From Mnemiopsis leidyi (lineage: Eukaryota > Ctenophora > Tentaculata > Lobata > Bolinopsidae): a stretch of DNA of 52,440 nt. Each line of letters begins with the position of its first letter. The first letter of the stretch is position 1. Below the pieces are notes generated by a model, which was given only the letters and a program-made list of their open reading frames with translations, searched no databases and had not been told where the DNA came from. The DNA is taken from assembly GCA_000226015.1 (NCBI GenBank), contig JH153172.1, forward strand, positions 36,499-88,938, written 5' to 3'. Both the position numbers and the translations under genes were made by a program. Positions 11,481 through 23,200 of the stretch are shown piece after piece.

Positions 11481-13363
11481 CATAGATGTGTTTTAATCTA
11501 TGTGGGGACACCATTCCTCGGTAGTCGGTAAATATACAATCACAGAATCACGATTGTACTAAGGAAAATACCTCGTACCTGATTTAGCGACAGCTGATGA
11601 CGTTGCCATAACAACTAGAAGGAACTGACGCCAATACATGCTGTGTCTCGAATCTCGATCTCCAAAGGTCCTATTTTACCCTATTGAAATTTATATTGGA
11701 GACTAAATTTACATGAAGACTTTTTATATAAAAGAGTAAATAGCTCCCATATTCGTTAATAAATCATCATTGCAAGACGACATGACGTGCAAAAATTCTA
11801 TGCCTTAAGGGACTTGAAACATCGCAAATAAAGCTGGGCTGATAAACAAATCTAATGAAGTGTAAAACGAAACTGATGAAATCTTAATTACAAAGGCTCC
11901 CGAACCCACACAAAAAGACTAAAGAGCAAACTCTCATGACAGTTAAATGATATGAAAACAAAAGTCCCATTTCTACCAAGAGCTTTTGTGTTTTGTGAGT
12001 TACCCTAGTTAATATGTAGAATTTCGACTTTGAAAGCTAACTAGGCTGGTCCTTTTAATTGATAGAGTCAGTACTGTAACATGAGGCAAAATTATTTGGA
12101 TTCAGAGAGCTGACACCTGCTGATATAATCGAGTATATTTCATAAAAATCAACATGACGACATTCCTGCAATTTTGCAACACTTCTGGCTAGCCATCAAT
12201 AATGCTTTGCAACGGCAGTATCAACGCAGGTCAACTTGATACATTGGTGGCGAAAAAAGATGGTAAAAAATCGGCGTAGTTACAGAGCCTAGATAAAAAG
12301 CTAGAGAAGTGCAAGAGCACAGCTGCATCACGTAGCGGTCCGCCGCACACTCATATCGACAATTAAATGATCTTATCGCTCTCGGCTTAAACTTATTTGT
12401 GAGTAGTGAAATTGCTATGAAAAGCTTGTCATTTACGGAAAAACTGTAGTCAACGATAGATTTCCAGGGTTTCCTAGAAACATTTTTCAAGTTTCTTTAA
12501 TCGAATAGTGACTTGGAAAGCTTTGTCTCATAGAAGAATCATCGCGCCAATCAACCTTTGACCATTGCTGTCAAATAGTTGTTTGTGCTTCCGAGTAGAC
12601 GGCAACTGGTCGGTGGATTGTATTAGTACTCTAAGCTTTGGGACGAAAACTGAAGAAAAAACGTAAAAATAATGAACGAACTTAAACAGACTTTAGCAAC
12701 AAACAAAATATTAAAACTTAAACAAACAAACAAAATATTTTCGTCCAGAATAGTGAATACTGACTTCAGTTTTACAGGTATTGTTATCACGCTTTAATGA
12801 GATCTGCTGTCTTGTGATTTATCTTACGTGCCTTTTGAGTCTTTACCTGTTACCTGGTCATTAGAAAAGAAAATTCTATATTAATTAAGATTAATCTATG
12901 TGATTACGATATCTTGGTTAAGACTTTATAAGTTCATTCTCGTAGATTTTGCATCATAACAATATCATTATTATGTAGTTGCATTATTATGTACTATGTA
13001 GTTGCACGAGTCGTTATTAGCCCTACTCCCATCATTTCGATTTTCTAGCTTACGACTGAATTGAACATGCAACATACCGTCCTCAGCGTACTTCCATCGA
13101 ACATGCTTAGCTTAACTTACCATAATTGAATATATAGACAATTTTATATTGCAGTGAAATATGAAGTTGGACTATGAGCTGTAAACATAATATATGGTTT
13201 TACTATAAAATTTATATAGTGATCCGGTGCGGTGAAGTTGTGAAATTAACAGCTTTTGATTATCGAAATCAGCCAACCGCCCAATTTGAATAAAAATTAA
13301 AACTCAATAAAAATGCAATTTAGCAATTGGCATGGTTTGCTGATTGTAGTTTAAACTATTTAC
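11481..13363. other. Non-coding, no gene seen
   Basis: I scanned both strands. The minus-strand ORF 12490-12221 has no usable splice context or recognisable domain. The region is probably the intron between the PAN exons and the downstream secreted exons, or intergenic. Confidence 0.4.
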
Positions 13364-13868
13364 CTACGCACTCTTCTTTAAGTGCAGTTCGCCAGCTATT
13401 CCGTTCAGTCAAAACAGACGTGCTGACCAAAAAACATTCCCGATACGCCCAGGAGGACGGACTGACAACAGCCGCCCTACAGTCTGGAAACTGATCACAC
13501 CACGCTGAACAAGCTTCAAAACTCTGGAATTCTCGTTGTTTTATCTTGAAGTCATTGCTGAACATGCCCACATCTGCCTCGTAGTCGCTGTATCGACACA
13601 CTAGAACTGTAGAAAGTTTATTAGTATTGGACAGTTAGGTGATTTGTCCTCAGCTTACTGGATTATTTTTATATATTATGTTTCGGTTTTAAGATCAGTT
13701 GATTGATATAGGTAGTTTGATTCGATAAAATGTATGTTTGCGCTATAAAATTAAATTACAATTTACGGACATTTAGTTTTGCAATTAAGGTGAAACTTTC
13801 ATACCTGTCGCTGAAGTGACTTTCAACGTTGCGAGATAAATTAGGAGAAAAAAATGTCGCCACAACAT
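13364..13868 (-). CDS. Signal peptide plus PAN/apple-domain exons, 5' part of a secreted protein
   Basis: Exon 13868-13805 starts with ATG and encodes a signal peptide (MLWRHFFLLIYLATLKVTSA). It joins in phase 1 to exon 13606-13364, which encodes one PAN/apple-like module of about 80 residues with cysteines in VCRYSDYE, FEACSAWCDQFPDCRAAV, YRECFLV and KEECVG. PAN modules mediate protein or carbohydrate contacts in secreted proteins. The donor at 13364 leaves phase 1, which matches the acceptor at 10365. Joining them would give signal peptide, PAN, beta-sandwich domain, tail. No other phase-compatible exon was found between. Either this is an alternative promoter of the 9266-10584 gene, or a separate gene whose remaining exons I cannot see. 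Confidence 0.6.
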
Positions 13869-16349
13869 ACTCTAGCTCTCTATAATACGTATTTTTCCGT
13901 GTAACAATAATTCTCCGAGGTTACTATTAAGACCGGATTATAATCAATTTTAATGAAACAATTTAGACAGTCGAAGTGAAATTGATCAACCTAGTTACGA
14001 TTCATAAACAGTAAAGAATTTCTTTAATCATAAAGATAGAAATCTGTTTTTCAACAAAATTAGATAACAAGTATGCAGCAAACTGCATACGTATAAGCAG
14101 CACAGCCAGTTTCAATCGAGTGCAATACCCAATTCGAAGCATTATTTCACCAGAGCTAAAATTCAAAATCGTAAGATGATAAATAAAGTAGGTAATATTA
14201 ACATATGATTAATATGCTCCAGTGCCGACTATAACTTTGCAGTTAGCCTGACAAGTACCTCATAGAAAAGAAGAAACTTAAAGCTCAGGTGTAACTCGAA
14301 GATGGCAATGCAGTTCTTTTTTGCATATATTGGATATATTATTTGAGTATTTAAACGATATCCATGGAGTTTGAGACTACCATGTCAGTCTTAATGACTT
14401 GAGGGTGTTGACAAAATCCGTGATGGCCGAGAAAAGCCGAACATTAAAATTTAACCGACACGTGAACCTTAACCTGTATACACAAGTGAAGCGCTAACTA
14501 AGTAACTAAAGAACTAAGAGACTACAGCTGTATGGCTAAAGTGAAGCGCTAACTAAGTAACTAAAGAACTAAGAGACTACAGCTGTATGGCTAAAGTGAA
14601 GCGCTAACTAAGTAACTAAAGAACTAAGAGCTTACAGCTGTATGGTTGAATACTGCTCTTCCCGCCAGGTGCTGTAAAACTAAAAGCGTTTCCGTTACAC
14701 GAGCACAAAGCTCTAGGTAACAAAGGTATTAATAGTATTAAAGCGCAAAGTTTTACTTTTAACAAAAACTTCATGTTTACCACCCGTGAGCAACTTTGTA
14801 AACGAAAATATCAAGAAACTGAAGTTATAAGACGTAAGCCTCATGTCGGTTGGTTAATTGCGATCTTTTTGTAAATTAAACGTTCCTTATTATCCCATTA
14901 GAACGATCGCCCTATCCCTAGTAAGCTATGAATCTTACAACAGCTGGTATTGTTTATAAGAAGCTCCGCTGCTAATCACATTCCTAAAGGGTCGCACAAA
15001 GTTAAACGCGACAGTTTACAGCTATCTTTTATTTAGAACGGACACCATCTAATTGCTACTGACTTGCCGGAATACCACAAAGCAAGTCTCAGTGACGTAG
15101 GATTGGCTGCCAAATAAACTGACAAAAAGAGATTCAACCTTTGTTGACCATTGTTTTCTTGATACACACTTCGGCTCTAGACTTGACCCTTTGCTAATGG
15201 TACCTGCCAACCACTGTGACCTCACTGATCATAATGGAGCATTGATATTACACATTTAAAATGTCCAACAAAGAATCAATAGATACAACCCTAGTTATAT
15301 AGTCCTTAAATTGGATTCGGGAATATAATAAACGCTTTGCTAAACTTGGGTCAAAGTCCAGATTCTGTCGCCAAAAAGCTCTAAGCGAGCTTGCCTAAGC
15401 CCGAACAAAACCCCAAGAACGTTGTCAGTACCAGACCTTGCTTGTCTGATCTAGCGGAATGGCCTGCCATGGAGAATAATTTTGATAGATCAGTGATATG
15501 GATACAACTAGAACTCATTCTCTTAGCTCAGTCAAGAAATAAAATCCTCTAATATTATCGAAACAGCTGCTGCCCATAGAAAATTCACAATTAAGTTTGC
15601 CAATTTCATTGAAATCTTATTGAGAATATGATATAAATGTCGCAATAATTAGTAAAATACTTTCTAAATGTAAAAATAGGGAATTAAAAAGTTGTCGTTA
15701 AAAGACGTCATTCAGCAAAACTTGACTTAACATTCAATGAAATAAAAACTATCACAAAAATTGAAGCTGTTGCAAACCTTGACTCTGGCTCTGTAAAAGA
15801 TACGCATTCAAATAACATGGAACAGCATGTTAAAAGTTAAAAGCACAGTCGTGGTGATATAATCGCGGTGATAATGCATGTGAGACCAGGTCTTGAATCA
15901 AGACCTAGAGGCGTTACAGCCCGCAATCACAGGGTGCAATTTAAAGGCGTGATTTTCAGTCAAGACGAGGCAAGTATCTACAGCATCAGGGTGCAAGTGT
16001 GGAGTAACAAGTGTAGTTCTAGACAAGTCTCCGTCTCTGCACTTATCGTCACGCGGTTTGTCATGTGATAAAAGTTTTGCGAGCAATGACAAGCTAATAA
16101 AGTAATAAGAACAAAATTCTTCCAACAATCGAACACAGTGCACAATTAGAATAAGTTGTTGGTATCATGCCGTAATTCTAGATGCCAAACACGTGACCGC
16201 TCAATGATTCAGGTCATGTGACAACTACTCAAACACCACGCAAGTTTTATTCTCGAGAATAGTGCTATGAGGTGCCGTTGCAGAATGCAGAGGGCTGTTG
16301 GAGCATTAAAGTGTAAATATACCCTTTTTACTCCCCATATCACGCTTTA
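13869..16349. other. Non-coding with a short minisatellite and possible decayed retroelement
   Basis: No gene seen. A 55-bp tandem repeat is at 14486-14648, entered separately. Around 15150-15260 one frame reads like a decayed LINE endonuclease, but it is too degraded to call. The ORF at 15868-16068 shows nothing recognisable. Confidence 0.4.
14486..14648. repeat. 55-bp minisatellite, 3 copies
   Basis: Units start at 14486, 14541 and 14596 with GTGAAGCGCTAACTAAGTAA. The first two are nearly identical; the third differs at a few bases. Confidence 0.85.
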
Positions 16350-16781
16350 GGCCCTCGCTTTTTTGCAGACAGGGTAACACGCTGAAATTGCAATTAGGTA
16401 GAAACTAGCTGGAAAACAAAAATAGGAAACGTAAGCTCTGGTTTAGCAAAGAAAAGTTCCAATAATGTTCCGTTCAGCTGCGAGTGAGATGACAAAGAGG
16501 GTGAGATTTGCGGAGGTTATCAGTTCACAAACTGCCAGGCGCAGTGTTGCAAGATAATGACAAATGACAATAAACTCGTGGAGTTTAATAGCGTTGTACT
16601 TGATTGATGCGACCAGTATTAGGGTGTCCCCGACTTGGGATGAGAGGATGATGAAGGTCCCGTAGAAAGCCAAGGTGTATCTGAGGGGACTGGGGATTCC
16701 AAGCTTGGTGTAGCCTGTAAACGTTGAGTTCATCAAGTAGCTTGATTGGGTGGCTCGCTTGATAATGTGCATTTTTATCAA
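16350..16781 (-). pseudogene. Relict of a class A GPCR, N-terminal half, with in-frame stop
   Basis: The minus-strand frame from 16772 (MHIIK) or a later Met followed by NSTF encodes an N-glycosylation site, a first membrane segment and GDTLILVASIKYNAIKLHEF, a phrase typical of cnidarian orphan receptors as I recall them. A second membrane segment and the first extracellular loop ending GTFLC follow. TAA (16445-16443) then interrupts, but the same frame continues past it with RAYVSYFCFPASFYLIAIS, which looks like the start of the third membrane segment, before further decay at about 16350. No later GPCR segments are found. A truncated, non-functional copy is the simplest reading; a sequencing error at the stop would not restore the missing two thirds. 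Confidence 0.6.
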
Positions 16782-17293
16782 TATCTTTACATTAGCTAAG
16801 CCAGGTTAAAATAATCGTATCTAAAGCAATGGGAAAGAAATGAACTGTACTGATAAGAATTTTTAGATCTACCGCCTGACAGAAAAAGATTTTATTATCT
16901 ATTTTTACACTTTTATACAACAGATCCTTAAAACTCAAACTACCACGTTTTAACATATTCCGGTTAATTTTTGTGAATTATGGTTCAATATTGTATGAAG
17001 TTAGGCGGATAAAAAATAAAAGTGGACTTTCAGTAGTTGACTAAAATCTACAGCTAGTTATGCCTTATATGAACAATTACGAACTGCTCAATGTCAAATC
17101 GTCTTATTGCATCTATAGAGCCAAAAACTTAAAACCTCAAATTGTGTAAAATTTACCTTTAAATCTTACCAATCGATTATGATCGTAAATACCGACTATG
17201 CTCGTTATAATACTATCAGATCGGTTGCCTCCACGATCGAATCATCTCTGTCATTACCGAGCTCTGTCTGCTTAACTAGCCTTAACATCCCAG

Positions 17294-20200
17294 GGTACGA
17301 ACAAGTTACAAAGACAGGTGTCTTCATCTCTGGAAATCTGGAGATACGAAATCCGGAAATTGGACAGGATGTTGCGACAAAATGGACTATCGCTTCAAAC
17401 TGGAGTGGGTAAAATCTCCACCAGCCGGATTAACCTGTCCCCCTAAAATCCGGAAGGAGAAGTGCCAGAAGAAGGACGACTGCAGCACGTGTCGCTATGG
17501 AGAGTGGGGGAAGTGGAGAAAGTGTTCTGTGAAGTGTGGTGGTGGACACATGTCTAGATTCAGACAAGTCATTACAGGTTCGTGTAGTTATGTGGAGGAT
17601 AATCCTGAAATCTGATTTATTTAATTTAGGAGAGCTAGGATTTCTGTTATCTGTTGGGACATTTTAATCAGAACAAATAACACATATTCTAATTCATAGA
17701 AAACTCATACCATTCTATCATTTACCAATGATTTAAGTTTAATTACAAAACCCTAGCCTGATATAAACAGTGAGAACTTCTCAACTGCACGCTCACAAAA
17801 TCCCGTTCAGGGGCAAGCATGTGTGACGAGGTAGTGGAGACTCGCGCGTGCAGCTCACAGCCTTGTCAGTGTGTAGTGTCGGAGTGGTCCGAGTGGAGTG
17901 ACACGTGTTCTACTGAGTGTCAGAATGCACATGCAACTGACACTAGATCTCGCACAAGGTATTGCAACACATATCATGTTAGCCTTTTTTTCCGAGCTCG
18001 TTGGAGGTTAAAACCCGTTGACCACAATAGGAATTTAGTTAGTAAGAATCCTTTCCTTGTTGCTGGATCTTATCAGGGGCTAGGAGAAAAGTACTTTTTA
18101 CCAATTAGTTTTACCATCTCCTTTAATTACTACTCTGAAGTGTTACTCCAGGCACATAGTGGAGAACCCCGGCAATACGACCTGCCCGGATCTATCAGAA
18201 ACAGAACCATGTGACCTGGCTGAGTGTTGTAAATACACGGAGTGGGGGGACTGGGAGAGTTGTGTAAACTCGTGTGGGGACGTAGAGGGGGCTGTACAGA
18301 TGAGACATAGACTTCTATCCAGTGTTTGGATAAAGGAGCAATGTAAAGAGAGTCTGCAACACGTTATGTTTGACAAGAATATACAGTCTGAGTGTCCTTT
18401 CAGGTGTCCGGTAAGTAACTGTTAGTCTGAGTGTTCTTTCAGGTTTCCGGTTAGTAACTGTTAGTCTGAGTGTTTTTTCAGGTGTCCGGTTAGTAACTGT
18501 TAGTCTGAGTGTTTTTCAGGTGTCCGGTAAGTAACTGTTAGTCTCAGTGTTCTTTCAGGTGTCCGGTTAGTAGCTGTTAGTCTGGGTGTTCTTTCAGGTG
18601 TCCGGTTAGTAACTGTTAGTCTGAGTGTTCTTTCAGGTGTCTGGTAAGTAACTGTTAGTCTCAGTGTTCTTTCAGGTGTCCGGTTAGTAACCGTACTTAT
18701 TCTAATTTTCTAACTTCTTTTGATGTTAATATCTTGAAATTTTTATGTTATTTTACCTGTTCAAACTGGTTTGAACACTTTTACCGCTACTGTCTAAACT
18801 ACAAACTCCATGCAATCTCCTCTTACTGTAAACTTAACCCCCACACAACGCTCTAAACCAGACCGACCCGAAGAAATGCTACGTCTCAGACTGGACAGAG
18901 TTCAGCTCGTGTTCCTCCTCCTGTGGTGACACTGATGAGCCCCCCTACATGACTCGACAACGTTCTGTCCTGCTCACCGCTCCCCAGCTGGAGTGTCCCC
19001 CGCTCAGCGAGACTAAACCTTGTAATCCTCCTCCTCCGCCTTGTACTGGGACATGTCAGGTTTGTTAAATTTAGAGAATTTATAAACTGTACTGGGACAT
19101 GTCAGGTTTGTTAAATTTAGAGAATTTATAAACTGTACTGGGACATGTCAGGTTTGTTAAATTTATATAATTTATAAACTGTACTGGGGCGCGTCAGGTT
19201 TGTTAACAGACGTTGATTATCCACTAATACCAGACTAAATCCTACAGACGAGGATAAACTGATAAAGATATCTTATTTAGTACTCCTCTAAAGAGTGTTT
19301 CAGTGTTGTTGACAAGTACACATGTTTAATGACGCAAAGTATGTGTGTATAGTATACACTCTCTGTGTGTATGGTATGTACACACTACACTTTAAACTGC
19401 ACTCTGGTGATTGGTTCGTTATTAAAGTAAAACGCCACAGCGGATTACGTTTAACCTTTTTGTAAATCACATCACTATAGCCTAATAGATTACATTGGTC
19501 AGTAATTTTTTGAAAAATTGTCTAAAAACAGTGAAAACATTTCATACTAACGAAAGGTTCCCTGAACCCTAACTCATACTGGGTTTCATTTGACCCCCAG
19601 TCTATCCTTCTCCAACCCACTGAATCACACTAAATCTGTTGTGTATAATTTTCGAGGTATGGTGCGTTTGTTACCTCTGCGTTTCTAGATCTGGTTAAAT
19701 ATTCAATTGTCAAATTTACTTTTGTCAGTCAGTTCCTCTGTTGGTGCACAATGCACATACTTCTTCGTCCAAGCTGGCAGACTATGTGGTAATTTCTTAT
19801 CACCAAACAAATATAAAAGTATTGAGATACTGGATTTAAATATGATCAATTTCATTTGAGAATCCCATCTGTTTCTCTGATTTTACTTCTACAATTCTCA
19901 TTGTAGCGTTTACTAAATTGTAAACCCTATCGAACAATCGTGCCCAATTCTCACAAAGCTGACACCAAAACTATGCTGTCGTTTCCGGGGGACACACAAA
20001 TGTCAGTGGTCACCGTACCCCCCGCTTGATCACGAAAATCCACGGACGACTTCTCGCTCCTGTCCTCATAATACCGCTCGCCCCGTACCCGCTCCAGATT
20101 AACGTCGTTTGCAAACAACCTATCTTGAGAATACTCCCGTACAAACTCAGAAGCGGACCGTATCTGACTCCCCGTAAGTTCCACCATGGCGTTTAGGTTC

Positions 20201-23200
20201 CGCAACTCGCCTTGCACCGCCGAATTTAACCCCGTGGCCATCTTCCCGCCGTACGATACAAAACCGTGCGTTTCGCGTTTTAACCACTGCTGATACCGCT
20301 GCATCCTCCAGAACAGAACGATTGGGTTTGCTGTTGCGTTTATACCGAGACAGAGAACGTTTGTGAAATTTTTGAAATAAAAGTAGATAAAAGGGTGAAG
20401 AAAGTCGGGTGGACCGGGCCAGTAACCGTATTTATTAACGACGACAAACCACATAACAGTCTGAACCAACTCCGGGATATTGAGTATTATGAAGACGACA
20501 GTAAAGATAATGATGGTGACCGTGGCTTTCTGTTTCATCCTCATAATGTGAGGCATGTTGTTGGCACACACCCCACGTTTCAGATTGATAACACAAACAA
20601 GGCAGCTGATCATCACGACTGTCACTGGAGCAGCGTAGGTGACGCACGTTCCGACCACGTCTACTTTTTTGGAGAGGGCCGTTAGATTTGCTGTGTCTCC
20701 GAACTCCATGTCGCAGAACGCGTCTCGTCGTTCGTACACCGAGTGGTAAAACCCTGCACCTGGCGGGGGTTCAGACTTCAGGGGTTGTTTTAGTTAGTCC
20801 AGTATCTGGATTAGTTAAGTGGGGGTTCAGATGAAATTGTTGGTTTACGGTTTTGAGAGGAGTTTCAGTTGCAATAATATTAACTTTTTACAGCAATTTG
20901 CAGATTTAATGCAGATATCAAATTTTATACAATTTATAATTTGCAACCTACGAGAACTCTATCGGCACCTACTTGTTAACACAACTTCGTACAATATTGC
21001 TAAGAAGACCCAAACTCCAATACTGACGAGTGCAAACCGCCTCTTTATCATCCGGAGTGGAGTTGTAAGGCTAACAGTCCGTGAAATACTCAGAACCATC
21101 ACCAGAAACACACTAATCCGGTGATTTATCCTGGACAACAGAGCCCAACACTTGCAGAAGGTGGCATCCTCGAAGAACTGAGCATCTCGCTTGTTGAGGA
21201 AGGAAACAGCGACAAATAGGACGAGGGAAGCGGTGAGGAGGTCGTTGACACAACACATGATGTAGAGGATGGTGGGCAGGTCGTATCGTACGTGTGTCAT
21301 GAAGTACCAGATAAGGACGATGTTGCCTAGGAGACCTATTATGAAACATAGCGCGTGTGCTATTCCAAATACTTTGTCTAAAGCATCTATAGGATACAGG
21401 ATATCTGAAAAAGAAATATTACTGGCTGACTGTCTGAATGTCGGATAGGCTTACTCACTTACTCACTCACTCATTGTCTCACTAAAACACTAACTGGTTT
21501 TTACTTTGTTGACTATCCAGTATCCTATACTTTGTTGACTGTTTCACTTACCCGTTGTTACGTTTGAAAATTCGTTACTGGCTGATCTTAATTCATACAT
21601 CATAGTTTTCGTCATCCTCGTTGGTACAGCATTTCTTAGATAACGTACGATATCATGAATACATTACAACATTTATTTGTTAAAATGTTAAAATTAATTT
21701 TTAGACTGTTAACGTTAAGGTTACAGACTTATAAAAATTAGTTTACAGACTAATAGGAATAAGTTAATGTATAATTATGACATAGAAATAAGTTAATGTA
21801 TAATTATTATTATATTGACGTTATATGCTGATAACTAATGCAGATATTTTCTTCGTTTGTCTCCAGCATCTAATTGCAGCTTGAATATCGAATATCAATT
21901 GGAAAATAAAGACGACAGGAAGAATGCCGTTCAAAATATCGTATCGGGAAGGTTAAAAAATAAGCTCTTGCACCAAAATGAAATATCTGTAACTAAATGT
22001 AGTACAAACCAAACTGAACAGCAAATTGTAGTTAATACCACAATTTGAAGGTTTCCACATTAAGTTGCTAGTAGTAAACCGGGGACAAATATGCAGCAAT
22101 TACAACCGTACAAGAATAACCCCTCGCGAGGGTTACCTCTAGTATTTTCTCATTATAATGCCTCATGGCAATGGTTCTCCAATGTTCTCATCTAGTCATA
22201 TGTCCTCTGTTCGTACATGTATGCGTCACGCTCTTCCTTCACGTTGCCTACGTCGATGTTTACGCAAATGGGGGTCCTATTTTACCATGCCATCATCATG
22301 ATATGCTAAAATGGCGCATATTTCGACTCCAATAAACTTTTGGAGTAACAAAGAAAAGACAACTCATTGTGCGTCATAAGCATCTCGTGCAGAGTCGAAT
22401 ATTTGATAGCAATCAGGGGACGACCACGCACCACCATAACCAACCATGATGACTACAGGCATACAAATCATTTAGCTGACAAAGGCACACCCTGTACCTG
22501 CACACAACGATATGTATATGTGTGTGTTCCTCTATTTTCGCCTACTCATCACCACGATTGAAAGCTAATATGATCTCTGGTCCATGAAGTTTGCCGCTTT
22601 CAGAAAATTGCCCGGTCATCATGAACCGTGCTACTCAAGAAGCCCCCACAAAAATCAGATCCGCCTATCGCAAGAGGATTAAAAATAAAAGCTTTACAAA
22701 CATAACCGTAGAGCGGTAAGCTGATCGACTCCCAAGAGAAACTTGACTAATCTTGATTACAGAGCAGTATTACTGTCGAGTGAAGGTGCCCTGATGAGTG
22801 ATCAGCTATAACAGTGAAGGTGTTGACCCTATCATATAATTGGGTTTAATTCTCTAGCATCGTGGTGACTATACTAGGGTCAGGCGAAGGTGTTGTAACT
22901 GACGTTCTTCAGAATTAGGATTTGAGATAGATGAAATTATATTTTTTGGTTACATTAGGATTTTAGGTTATTTTAAACGTTTTCGAGAAACACCAACTTG
23001 AAAACTAAACTAAAGAAGTGGTCGGAATTTGAATTTAGTCAAATAACACCAAATGAGAAATAGCTTTTAAATTTAAAAAACCGTCCCTACTCAGAACCAC
23101 AAGCAAAAGATATTCGATACCGAAAAGTACTTTGACGGAGTAGCTGCGGTCTCTACTAAATGAAGTGCAATATGGCACAGTAGGTATGCCATGTACTTTC

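Noticed and set aside
12221..12490. A minus-strand ORF of 89 codons between the PAN exons and the secreted gene.
   Set aside because: No acceptor or donor in the right phase to link it, and no recognisable domain.
15120..15270. A frame reading DTHFGSRLDPLLMV and later LTDHNGALIL, like a LINE endonuclease.
   Set aside because: Surrounded by stops and frameshifts, and no reverse transcriptase nearby. Too weak to annotate.
17179..17412. A plus-strand ORF overlapping the first TSR exon.
   Set aside because: The overlapping frame with DRCLHLWKSGDTKSG connects to the TSR core and has an acceptor at 17293; this ORF does not.
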